Origin: VRUE01 sp044867645
GTDB taxonomy: Bacteria > Actinomycetota > Thermoleophilia > Solirubrobacterales > 70-9
NCBI GenBank assembly: GCA_044867645.1
Contig: JBIOVI010000026.1
Span: 1-64,000, forward strand
DNA: 64,000 nt
Direction of reading: 5' to 3'
Numbering within the stretch: the first letter of the stretch is position 1; each line of letters starts with the position of its first letter. The translations under genes and the position numbers were made by a program. Below the pieces are notes generated by a model, which was given only the letters and a program-made list of their open reading frames with translations, ran no database searches and was not told the DNA's origin. Of the stretch, positions 24,648 through 31,593 are shown piece by piece.

Positions 24648-25265
24648 TCAGGGTGCTTTCGCCGAGTCCTTCGGCGATTCGAAGGCGGCGAGGGCGACGG
24701 TCATCAGGATCGGCTCCTCGCCCGTTTCCTTCATTCGGTGATCGGCTTCATTAGCGATCTCAAACGCTGCATAGAAGAGTCCATCCACTCTTTGGATCAT
24801 CTCCGTCCATCCGCGCTGATCAAGAAGAAATCCCGTCCAGGTGAAATGACGATCCTCTCGCGCATCGATCGTCCCCGCTTCGACCGCCTCTTTTACACGT
24901 TCGGCGTACGTCTCGAAAACCTTCCAGGTAAATAAATCCTTTATGGCATCGGGGAGGTCTGGCCAGGTGCTGTTGTCGAAGAGCGCAGGCCGGGTCGCCC
25001 GATAAAAATGCTCGACAGCCCCCCGACGCCTTCCGCCCGACTTCGTTTCAACCAATTTGAGCCAGCCATACTCAACGAGCACGTCGAAGTGGCGCGAGAC
25101 CCTGGATACCGAGCCCCCTCCAAACTCCTCAAAAAACTGCTTCGGGCTCATGTCCCGGGTATACAGCTCCAACACAATTTTGATGCGGAGTGGATCGGCC
25201 AGGACTTTGGCCATTCGCAAGGTATAGGGCGCGTCGGCATTGGCCGCCACTTTTGAGTCGACCAC
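24648..25265 (-). CDS. winged-helix (ArsR-like) transcriptional regulator
   Basis: 205 residues. The N-terminal 90 residues are a winged helix: AKVLADPLRIKIVLEL, then SVSRVSRHFDVLVEYGWL as recognition helix and a wing ending in RRRGAVEHFYRA. The C-terminal half (WKVFETYAERVKEAVEAG, HFTWTGFLLDQRGW) is helical and may sense a ligand or dimerise. It is divergent from the 19-residue peptide ORF at 25419. The motif RGAVEHFY is shared with the regulator at 25665, so the two flanking regulators are related. The palindrome at 25371-25390 is a candidate operator. Confidence 0.82.
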   Translation of the reverse strand: MVDSKVAANADAPYTLRMAKVLADPLRIKIVLELYTRDMSPKQFFEEFGGGSVSRVSRHFDVLVEYGWLKLVETKSGGRRRGAVEHFYRATRPALFDNSTWPDLPDAIKDLFTWKVFETYAERVKEAVEAGTIDAREDRHFTWTGFLLDQRGWTEMIQRVDGLFYAAFEIANEADHRMKETGEEPILMTVALAAFESPKDSAKAP

Positions 25266-25370
25266 TAGATCTCTCCAATGCTCTTGTTTGGTTGAGCGTT
25301 GGCGGAAGCCTATGCGGTTATTCAGCGGAACTGTTTCGCCCGCCTGCTGATCGCAGTCGCTGTTTGGAAT

Positions 25371-25390
25371 TGCTCTACATCTTTAGAGCA
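25371..25390. promoter_or_regulatory. candidate operator (inverted repeat TGCTCT-N8-AGAGCA)
   Basis: A 6-bp perfect inverted repeat with an 8-bp spacer lies 28 bp before the small peptide ORF and about 105 bp from the divergent regulator start. Its size fits a winged-helix dimer site. No direct evidence of binding. Confidence 0.4.
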
Positions 25391-25418
25391 TTTATAGCGA
25401 TTGGGAGGGGGTGAAGAG

Positions 25419-25478
25419 ATGAAGCTCGCCACCGCTGAGACGACCCTGCCGGTTGTCTCGATTACGAAGATCGGTTAG
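25419..25478 (+). CDS. 19-residue peptide ORF between two related regulators
   Basis: MKLATAETTLPVVSITKIG from ATG 25419, preceded by the strong ribosome site GGGAGGGGGT 8 bp upstream and followed 15 bp later by a very strong hairpin. The combination of a strong initiation site, a tiny ORF, an immediate terminator and a divergent regulator is what a signalling peptide, a modified-peptide precursor or an attenuation leader would show. No Cys is present and no modification enzyme is adjacent. Not recognised as a known family. Confidence 0.5.
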   Translation: MKLATAETTLPVVSITKIG

Positions 25479-25493
25479 CTCCGTTGGCTAGGC

Positions 25494-25522
25494 CACCCCG
25501 AGCCGAAAGTCGGCTCGGGGTG
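25494..25522 (+). terminator. 13-bp perfect hairpin after the peptide ORF
   Basis: CACCCCGAGCCGA (25494-25506) pairs exactly with 25510-25522 across a 3-nt loop and is followed by attctttg. It is a strong intrinsic terminator or attenuator in the plus direction. Confidence 0.8.
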
Positions 25523-25664
25523 ATTCTTTGAATCGCATCGGGCCAGGTAAAACTTTTTGGTTCCCGAAGTCGAAGTGAAATGCCTGCTTGGCCCTCCTAC
25601 ACTGCCGCAGCCTTTCTTTAATGGCCCATTCATCTAGATCAATCTCAACGAGGAGGAGCGTCGC

Positions 25665-26021
25665 GTGGCAGATTCAGGCGGGAAGCGCAAAGGGCGCCAG
25701 CGCGGTCGTGGGGGCGACTATCAGGCCCAGCTGATCCGGGCGCTCAATCACAACCTGAGGCGCCGGATACTGCGACAGCTCAACGAGACCGAGGAGCCGC
25801 AGAGCCCGGTCAAGCTGGCAAAGCAGCTGGGGGTGCCATTGAGCAACGTCAGCTACCACGTCGGCGTCCTTCACCGGTTGGGCGCCATCGCGAGGGTGGA
25901 TCAGCGCCCGGTTCGGGGAGCGGTCGAGCACTTCTATGTCTCCTCGGTCAAGGACAACACGCCGATCCAAGCCCTGCTCGAGGGCACAAGAGAGCTCGAC
26001 GAAGCATCCGGGATCGGATAG
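25665..26021 (+). CDS. ArsR-like winged-helix regulator
   Basis: 118 residues from GTG 25665 with GAGGAGGAG 7 bp upstream. A basic N-terminus (GGKRKGRQRGRGG) precedes the helix-turn-helix: LNHNLRRRILRQL, VKLAKQLGVPLSNVSYHVGVL. The wing ends PVRGAVEHFYVSS, sharing RGAVEHFY with the divergent regulator at 24648-25265. This length and pattern are common in Solirubrobacterales and are usually annotated as HTH domain proteins. Targets unknown. It may regulate the secreted protein gene that follows by 96 bp. Confidence 0.82.
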   Translation: MADSGGKRKGRQRGRGGDYQAQLIRALNHNLRRRILRQLNETEEPQSPVKLAKQLGVPLSNVSYHVGVLHRLGAIARVDQRPVRGAVEHFYVSSVKDNTPIQALLEGTRELDEASGIG

Positions 26022-26117
26022 ACGCGAACTTTCGTCCAAGTTTCTTGGGCGGTGCGGAGCCTCCGGCTTAAGGTCGCAAAGGTTCAGGAAACCGATTCGT
26101 TTACGGAGGTTTTGAGC

Positions 26118-26813
26118 ATGAGGCAGGGGACTTGGCGGCACTCGCCGGCGCTGGTCATTGCGCTAATTGCGCTGTTCGTGGCGCTCGGCGGCAGCGTCTA
26201 CGCGGCAAATAAGGCCAGGATCAGCGGCAAAGCGATCAAGGCGAAGTCGTTGCCGGGCAACCGCCTGCAGCTGCACTCGGTGCCTGCGAACCGGCTGAAG
26301 CCGGGGGTCCTCTCTGGCACGGCAACGGGAAGCTCCACCCCGCTGACCGGGGCCGACATCAATGAGCTGACCCTGGGCATCGTGCCGAACGCGGCGCATG
26401 CGGAAACCGCCGACACGGCGAAAAGCGCGATCGACGCGCAGACGGCGCTCAACGCCGTCAACGCGATCGACGCGCAAACCGTCAACGGTCACAGCGTCGG
26501 CTGCCTGCCGGGCACTCAGCCCTTCGCCGGCGCCTGTTGGGAGAACTCGGCAAGCAGCAAAGCAACGGCACCGGTCGCGGCGAGCAAATGCGCCGAGCGT
26601 GGCGGCGCGTTGCCCGAGGCACTGCAGCTCGCGGCCTTTGCGGAAGAGCCTGGAGTCAACCTCGATTCAGGCGATGAGTGGACAGGCGACATCCCCGTGT
26701 TTTCGGGATTGAATACGTATGGGGTCGCCACTATCTCTAGCTCCGGTGAACTCAGTTCGGTCGTTTCGACCAACACCCGCGCCTACCGCTGCGTGATCCC
26801 GCTCCTCACCTGA
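26118..26813 (+). CDS. secreted protein with Solirubrobacterales-type N-terminus
   Basis: 231 residues from ATG 26118, chosen because GGAGGT lies 8 bp upstream. The N-terminus RHSPALVIALIALFVALGGS plus VYAANKARISGKAIK is the signature of a large lineage-specific exported family. The middle is a helical Ala/Asp-rich repeat (HAETADTAKSAIDAQ, with ALNAVNAIDAQTVNGHS). The C-terminal 85 residues contain four Cys (VGCLPG, GACWEN, SKCAERGG, AYRCVIP) and an end (WTGDIPVFSGL, TRAYRCVIP) that looks like a compact disulfide-bonded domain. Likely surface-exposed; function unknown. Confidence 0.78.
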   Translation: MRQGTWRHSPALVIALIALFVALGGSVYAANKARISGKAIKAKSLPGNRLQLHSVPANRLKPGVLSGTATGSSTPLTGADINELTLGIVPNAAHAETADTAKSAIDAQTALNAVNAIDAQTVNGHSVGCLPGTQPFAGACWENSASSKATAPVAASKCAERGGALPEALQLAAFAEEPGVNLDSGDEWTGDIPVFSGLNTYGVATISSSGELSSVVSTNTRAYRCVIPLLT

Positions 26814-26915
26814 GGGTCAGATCGCGCCTAACATCGGTAAATGAGACCGGGCCGCGCCCTGCACCGACAGCAGGGCACTCCAGTCGGATTCACCCACTCA
26901 CTATCCTCATTGCTG

Positions 26916-27848
26916 ATGCGACCCGGCCCGCACTGCGCCTGGCATCGCGCCGCGGGCGCATCAGTCACGCTCGCCTGCGTTACGACGGCACTCCTCGTCG
27001 GCCCTGCGGGCGCCTTGGCTTCGGCCCGCCTGAGCCCGACCGTGACGACGACTCGTGGCGAAGCGGCGCGGACCGCCGCCTACTGGACCGTCGCGCGACA
27101 ACTCACCACGCCGCCGCTCGACGCACCTCGGGGCAGTGCGCTTACGGCAAGCGCCAGCTTCGCGCCGATCGCCGAACCCACCGTCCCCCCCTTCACAGTC
27201 AACGGCCGTCTCTTCGTGCGCCAGGGAGGCAAAACCGGCTTCTGCTCGGCGACCGCGATCAACAGCGCCAGCCGTCGCCTCGTGCTGACCGCCGGCCACT
27301 GCGTCAACTCCGGCCCGGTGGGACGTCGCGGCGGCAGCATCTGGTCGAGCCTGCTCGAGTTCGTCCCCGCCTACACGAATGGCACCGCGCCGTTCGGGGC
27401 CTTCGTCGCCCACCGCAAGGACATCTTCGCTCCCAAACAGTGGGTTAAGTTCGGCAACCCCAATTTCGACATGGGCGCGGTCCTCACCACGCCCAACGCC
27501 GAAGGGGTCAACGTCGCCGACGCGGTTGGGGGAGGCGCCGCGATCGCCACCGACGTCAGTCGCCACCAGGCCTTCCAGACCTTCGGCTATCCCGGCAAGA
27601 GCCGCTACATGCAGGGCTGCGAATCGCCCTACGTGGGCGATGACAGCTTCACGTACCAGATCCCCGGTCCGCCGACGATTGCGATCCGCTGCCACTGGGC
27701 GCCGGGGGCAAGCGGCGGCGGCTGGCTGATCGAAGGGGGCGCCCGTATCGACGGCCTGACCAGCTACGGCAAACGCGACGACCGCGTCCACACCTTCGGC
27801 CCCTACTTCAGCCAGCGCAACGTCGGCAGCCTCGTCGCCGGCTTCTAG
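26916..27848 (+). CDS. secreted trypsin/V8-like serine protease
   Basis: About 310 residues from ATG 26916 (ATG 26841 would add 25 residues before the signal sequence). The signal peptide AGASVTLACVTTALLVGPAG is followed by a pro-region, then the S1/V8-like fold: FCSATAINSASRRLVLTAGHC (two segments) with the catalytic His, NPNFDMGAV with the Asp, and PGASGGGWL with the Ser. Cys pairs in FCSA/GHC and GCES/IRCHW are likely disulfides. It is predicted to act outside the cell; the specificity is unknown. It is one of three S1-type proteases in this window. Confidence 0.88.
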   Translation: MRPGPHCAWHRAAGASVTLACVTTALLVGPAGALASARLSPTVTTTRGEAARTAAYWTVARQLTTPPLDAPRGSALTASASFAPIAEPTVPPFTVNGRLFVRQGGKTGFCSATAINSASRRLVLTAGHCVNSGPVGRRGGSIWSSLLEFVPAYTNGTAPFGAFVAHRKDIFAPKQWVKFGNPNFDMGAVLTTPNAEGVNVADAVGGGAAIATDVSRHQAFQTFGYPGKSRYMQGCESPYVGDDSFTYQIPGPPTIAIRCHWAPGASGGGWLIEGGARIDGLTSYGKRDDRVHTFGPYFSQRNVGSLVAGF

Positions 27849-27854
27849 CGCACC

Positions 27855-28226
27855 TCAGGTACCGAGCAGCTCGCGGTAGAAGCGGTAGTCGCGCCGCTCC
27901 GGCCGCAGGTTGGCGGCTAGCGCTAGGTGGTGGCGGGCGCGCTCGGTGTCGCCGGTCTTGGCCAGCGCCCGACCGAGGCAAAAGTGGGCGAAGTCATTGA
28001 CCTGGTGGGTGTCGACGACGGCCTCGAACTCGGTGGCTGCGGCGGCGAAGCGGCCACAGCGGAAGTAGGCGCGGCCCAGCGCCTCGCGCACCGAAGACTT
28101 CTCGGGCGCCCGTCGCGCAGCAGCCTCCAGCGGACGGGTCGCCTGCTCGAAGTCCGCCTCCTCCAACAACTCGATGCCACGCCGGTAGAGGGTGAAGGTT
28201 GAGTCTTGATCCGGAGCCGAAGGCAT
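27855..28226 (-). CDS. TPR-repeat protein
   Basis: 123 residues from ATG 28226; the open frame extends to 28283 but that would overlap the epimerase stop. Tandem TPR-like helix pairs span most of the protein: LYRRGIELLEEADFEQA, VREALGRAYFRCGRF, and DFAHFCLGRALAKTGDTERA with HHLALAANLRP. No signal or membrane segment. It follows the NAD epimerase by 34 bp on the same strand. The role is probably protein-protein interaction; the partner is unknown. Confidence 0.8.
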   Translation of the reverse strand: MPSAPDQDSTFTLYRRGIELLEEADFEQATRPLEAAARRAPEKSSVREALGRAYFRCGRFAAAATEFEAVVDTHQVNDFAHFCLGRALAKTGDTERARHHLALAANLRPERRDYRFYRELLGT

Positions 28227-28260
28227 CGGCCAAGTGTAGGCGGCAGCGAGGGCGGGCCCG

Positions 28261-29259
28261 CTAACTGCTTCGAACCGCCGCAATCGTCTGGCGCAGCGTC
28301 TGGCGGGCGTCGTGGTGCGGCATCCAGTGCAGCTTGCGGCGCGCCCGCGAGGTGTCCATCAGCACCGGGCGGCGGGCGGCCTCGATCCAGGCCGCCTCGG
28401 GCGGCAGGAAGGAGAGGAACGGCGCCATCGCCTCGGCCGCCGCGCCGACCGCGAGCTGGGGCGCCGGCACCGCGTGCCAGCCCAGCTCGTGGGCGAGGTC
28501 GGAGATCGTCAGCTCACCGGGGCCGGCGAGGTTGTAGGTGCCCGGCTCCCCCATGCCGATCGTCGCCGCGCCGAGCGCCGCGGCGACGTCGTCGTGATGG
28601 ACGAGCTGGAACGGCACGCCGTGGTCCGGCAACACCGGCCGCAGCGAGGGTGCCTTGCCCAGAGCCCAGCGAACCGGACCCGGCAGCTTCTGCCCGATCG
28701 TCAGCAGCGGGATCATCTCCAGCAGCAACGGCGCCTGCGGGCCGGCGACGATGCAGGGACGGAAGACATAGGCGTCGGTGTCCGAGCCGGCCAGGGCCGT
28801 GATCAGCTCCTCCTCGACCTCGGCCTTGTCGGCGGAGTAGGGATGGCGCCCGTTCCCGCGCACCGGCAAGTCCTCGGTGAGCAGCTCGGGAAGACGGCGA
28901 TCGAAGCCGTAGGCGGCGACCGAAGAGGTGTAGACGAGGCGCTTGGCGCCCGCCGCGGCGGTGGCCTCGAAGACGTTGCGGGAGCCGGTCAGGTTGATCT
29001 TGCGGCTCTCTCCCCTGCCCGCGACGATGACGAAGGCGAGGTGCACGACGACGTCGGCGTCCTCGACCAGCGCCTCGACCGAGCCGCGGTCGAGGATGTC
29101 CCCCCGCCGATATTCGAACTTGTCCCAGCCACGGGCGGCGTAGTCGAACGGGCGCCGGGCCATGCCGATCACCTGCCCAACCTCAGGCGCCCGCTCCAGC
29201 GCGGAGATGAACGACTTGCCTATCTCGCCAGTGGGACCGGTGACCGCGACTCTCAGCAC
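28261..29259 (-). CDS. NAD-dependent epimerase/dehydratase (extended SDR)
   Basis: 332 residues from GTG 29259. The upstream extension to 29424 is rejected because it overlaps the divergent promoter region. The Rossmann motif is GPTGEIG (the usual GxxGxxG in variant form). DILDRGSVEAL, VVHLAF and the catalytic YSADK (Tyr-x-x-x-Lys) with TSSVAAYG as the Ser segment follow. The C-terminal half holds the substrate domain. The family modifies nucleotide sugars or similar compounds; the exact substrate is not predictable. It is divergent from the small HTH gene at 29406. Confidence 0.88.
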   Translation of the reverse strand: MLRVAVTGPTGEIGKSFISALERAPEVGQVIGMARRPFDYAARGWDKFEYRRGDILDRGSVEALVEDADVVVHLAFVIVAGRGESRKINLTGSRNVFEATAAAGAKRLVYTSSVAAYGFDRRLPELLTEDLPVRGNGRHPYSADKAEVEEELITALAGSDTDAYVFRPCIVAGPQAPLLLEMIPLLTIGQKLPGPVRWALGKAPSLRPVLPDHGVPFQLVHHDDVAAALGAATIGMGEPGTYNLAGPGELTISDLAHELGWHAVPAPQLAVGAAAEAMAPFLSFLPPEAAWIEAARRPVLMDTSRARRKLHWMPHHDARQTLRQTIAAVRSS

Positions 29260-29352
29260 GTCAGCAATTCTCCCGAAAATGCGGGATAGATCCCCTCGAG
29301 CTGCCGGAGAAAGTGGACTAAGCGCTGCAAAACAAGCGCGATTAAGCAAAGA

Positions 29353-29366
29353 TGCCCGATCGGGCA
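29353..29366. promoter_or_regulatory. 14-bp perfect palindrome in divergent promoter
   Basis: TGCCCGATCGGGCA sits between the NAD epimerase start (29259, minus) and the HTH start (29406, plus), 40 bp before the latter. It is a plausible operator for the HTH protein. Confidence 0.45.
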
Positions 29367-29405
29367 GATAATCTCTCACATTAAGTAGCGGGAAAAGGAG
29401 TCTCG

Positions 29406-29630
29406 GTGGCGAGCCTACAGACAAGAGCCCTCTGGCATCCGATGAGGGCGCGAATACTCGAACTGATCATTCGCGGTCCTGTGACCCTGTCGCAGATCGC
29501 CGCGTCCGTGGGCGAGTCCACCGCCAAGGTCGCCTACCACAGCACCGTCCTCTGCGGCGCCGGCTGCATCCAGCCGGTCGAGGTGGAGGGCCCCGACTCC
29601 ACCGACCCCCTCTACGAGGTCTGCGTCTAA
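29406..29630 (+). CDS. small ArsR-like helix-turn-helix protein
   Basis: 74 residues from GTG 29406 with AAAAGGAG 7 bp upstream. The protein is little more than a winged helix: LWHPMRARILELIIRGPVTL, SQIAASVGESTAKVAYHSTVL, then a short wing with DPLYEV. Two Cys (LCGAGC) lie between recognition helix and wing, so a redox or metal response is possible but speculative. A likely operator is the palindrome at 29353-29366. Confidence 0.78.
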   Translation: MASLQTRALWHPMRARILELIIRGPVTLSQIAASVGESTAKVAYHSTVLCGAGCIQPVEVEGPDSTDPLYEVCV

Positions 29631-29752
29631 CCCACCGGCCGAGGATTTGGCCTGAAACGGGTCTCGGGCCAGCCTGGAACCCCTCGATTTCGAGGCGATT
29701 CACCTCTGGGTGGACATCGGTTGCGTTCCGTTGTTACACTCCAAAATTATTG

Positions 29753-29770
29753 AATGGTCACTCGACCATT
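29753..29770. promoter_or_regulatory. inverted repeat AATGGTC-N4-GACCATT before tRNA and cluster
   Basis: A perfect 7-bp inverted repeat with a 4-bp spacer lies 14 bp before the tRNA and just after an A+T-rich patch (ccaaaattatt) that could serve as the promoter. It may be an operator for the tRNA plus biosynthetic operon. Confidence 0.4.
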
Positions 29771-29784
29771 GGATAAAAAAATAC

Positions 29785-29857
29785 GCACCAGTACCTCAAT
29801 CGGTTAGAGGATCGGGTTTGTAAGCCGAGGATCCGGGTTCGAGCCCCGGCTGGTGCA
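29785..29857 (+). tRNA. tRNA-Thr(TGT), with one anticodon-stem mismatch
   Basis: The acceptor GCACCAG/CTGGTGC is perfect. The D arm CCTC...GAGG, T arm CCGGG-TTCGAGC-CCCGG and discriminator A are all present. The anticodon loop TTTGTAA gives TGT (Thr). The anticodon stem TCGGG/GCCGA has a G-G mismatch next to the loop. CCA is not encoded. It ends 23 bp before the ArgRS-like gene on the same strand. Confidence 0.88.
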
Positions 29858-29880
29858 TCGGCGTGGGTTACGCCGGGACT

Positions 29881-31593
29881 ATGGACATCAATCTCTTCGA
29901 CTACTTCGACGAAGCGGGAGGCGGGGGCGAAGCCCAGTCTCACTGGACCCTGCGAGCGCCCTACCGCCCACACGACCGCTTCGACTTGATGGTCGTGCCG
30001 CGGGTCGAGGGCTGGCGCGAAAACAGCGGCTCCATCGCCGCGCTGGAGGAGATCGAGAAGCTGCCTTGGGTCACCGCGGTCGAGCAAGACGGGCAGCAGG
30101 TCTGGCTGCGGCTCGAGGACGATTGGGTGGCCAAGCGGGGCGCCGAGCTGGAGCAGGGCGCCGACGCGGTCGCCGGCTGCGGCCAGCCCGCCGCTGGCCG
30201 CCAGTTCGCGCTCAACTTCTGGGACGCCAACTCGACCAAGGCGCTGCACATCGGTCACCTACGCAACCTGGCGCTCGGCAACGCGCTCGGCAACGCTCTG
30301 GCGGAGACCGGTGGCGAAGTCGAGCGTCGCAGCATCATCTGCGACATCGGCCGCAGCATGGGCGAGGCGATGGCGGGCGTCGTGCGCAGCGGCAAGTACC
30401 CACAGGCGGCGGGCGAGTCGAACGGCGTCAAGAGCGACCACTTCGTCGGCTACTGCTACGCCGACTACGTCAAGAACGGCACGGGCGGCGCCGCGCTCGG
30501 TCTTGCCCAGGACCACCCGGCCGACTCGTTGACGCGCGAGGTCGACGTCCATGACGACAGCGCCGACGAGCTGCTGCAACGGGTGCTGAACGGCGACCAG
30601 TCGGCGCTTGAGCTGTGGTCGCAAACGCGCGCCTGGGTGATCTCCGGACAGCGCAAGACCCTGGCCCGGCTGGGCATCTACTTCGACCGCGTCTTCTTCG
30701 AGTCCGACTTCCTGCCCGAGGTGGGCGAGCTGGCCGAGCTGGGCCTGCAGGAGGGGACGCTGGAAAAGCGGGTGGACGGCACGGTCGTCTACCTGACCGG
30801 GCGCGAGGAGCTGGAGGAAATGCCGCTGGTCCGCTCCGATGGCGTGCCGACCCAGCACATGCGTGCCCTCGCCTACTGGCTCGCCGATACGGGCCTCGAC
30901 GGGACGACCTCGGTCCAGGTCTGCGGCCAGGAGTGGTACGCCCACGTCACATGCCGCCGCCAGCTGATGACCGAGCTGGTCCACACCGAAAACGGCAACG
31001 GCTTCCATCCCTACCACGACATTTTCCACGGCATGGTCGCCAAGGAAAAAGAGAAGATCGCCTCGAGCAAGAAGGACGCGCTCTTGATCGACCACCTGGT
31101 CGAGTGGATCGACGAGCAGCTCGAGGCCGACCAGGCGCGGGCCGCTGTGCGCGGCGGCAGCCCCTCGCCCGACCGGGTCGCCTCGCAGGTCGCGCTCGGC
31201 TTCTTCCTCCTCCACACGGCGACCAAACGGGTCGACTTCTCCCCGGAGAAGCTGCTGCACGACGACAAGGCACTGGGCTGGGACCTGGTCAGGGCGCGTT
31301 CCCGCGACGGAGCCTCAGTTACCCGCCATATCGGCGGGAAAGCGAAACCTGGAGGGGAAACGGGCCAGCCGCATCTCGACCCCGACTATCGCTTTGCCGT
31401 GGTCCAGTCGGAGACCTTCGGCCGCCTGTTGGGGCGGGTGCCGGAGAGTCTCGACGTCGCACCGCTGGCCCGCTACGCCTCACACCTTTCCCGCTGGCAG
31501 AACGAGGAGGAGCGCTCGCCGCACGTGTCGCGAATCGTGCACTCGACCCTGGACCGCACCGCATGCAGCCTCGGCCTGGAGGGAGCGGCATGA
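29881..31593 (+). CDS. arginyl-tRNA synthetase paralogue (class I)
   Basis: 570 residues from ATG 29881. A reduced N-terminal domain precedes the catalytic domain: DANSTKALHIGHLRN supplies HIGH, then CDIGRSMGEAM, an active-site segment VQVCGQEWYAHV, and KEKEKIASSKKDA in place of KMSKS. A DALR-like helical anticodon domain ends the protein (LGWDLVRARSRDG, then ASHLSRWQNEEE). The order matches ArgRS, but the GDWGTQFG-type segment and KMSKS are changed, so it is probably not the housekeeping enzyme. It starts a chain of seven genes with 4-bp overlaps. Likely roles are a self-resistance synthetase or an aminoacyl-tRNA/adenylate supplier for biosynthesis. Confidence 0.82.
   Translation: MDINLFDYFDEAGGGGEAQSHWTLRAPYRPHDRFDLMVVPRVEGWRENSGSIAALEEIEKLPWVTAVEQDGQQVWLRLEDDWVAKRGAELEQGADAVAGCGQPAAGRQFALNFWDANSTKALHIGHLRNLALGNALGNALAETGGEVERRSIICDIGRSMGEAMAGVVRSGKYPQAAGESNGVKSDHFVGYCYADYVKNGTGGAALGLAQDHPADSLTREVDVHDDSADELLQRVLNGDQSALELWSQTRAWVISGQRKTLARLGIYFDRVFFESDFLPEVGELAELGLQEGTLEKRVDGTVVYLTGREELEEMPLVRSDGVPTQHMRALAYWLADTGLDGTTSVQVCGQEWYAHVTCRRQLMTELVHTENGNGFHPYHDIFHGMVAKEKEKIASSKKDALLIDHLVEWIDEQLEADQARAAVRGGSPSPDRVASQVALGFFLLHTATKRVDFSPEKLLHDDKALGWDLVRARSRDGASVTRHIGGKAKPGGETGQPHLDPDYRFAVVQSETFGRLLGRVPESLDVAPLARYASHLSRWQNEEERSPHVSRIVHSTLDRTACSLGLEGAA

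Noticed and set aside
30615..31589. N-terminal extension of the aminodeoxychorismate synthase frame
   Set aside because: The frame lies inside the ArgRS-like gene in another phase; the family starts at MRTLLVDNHD (31590).
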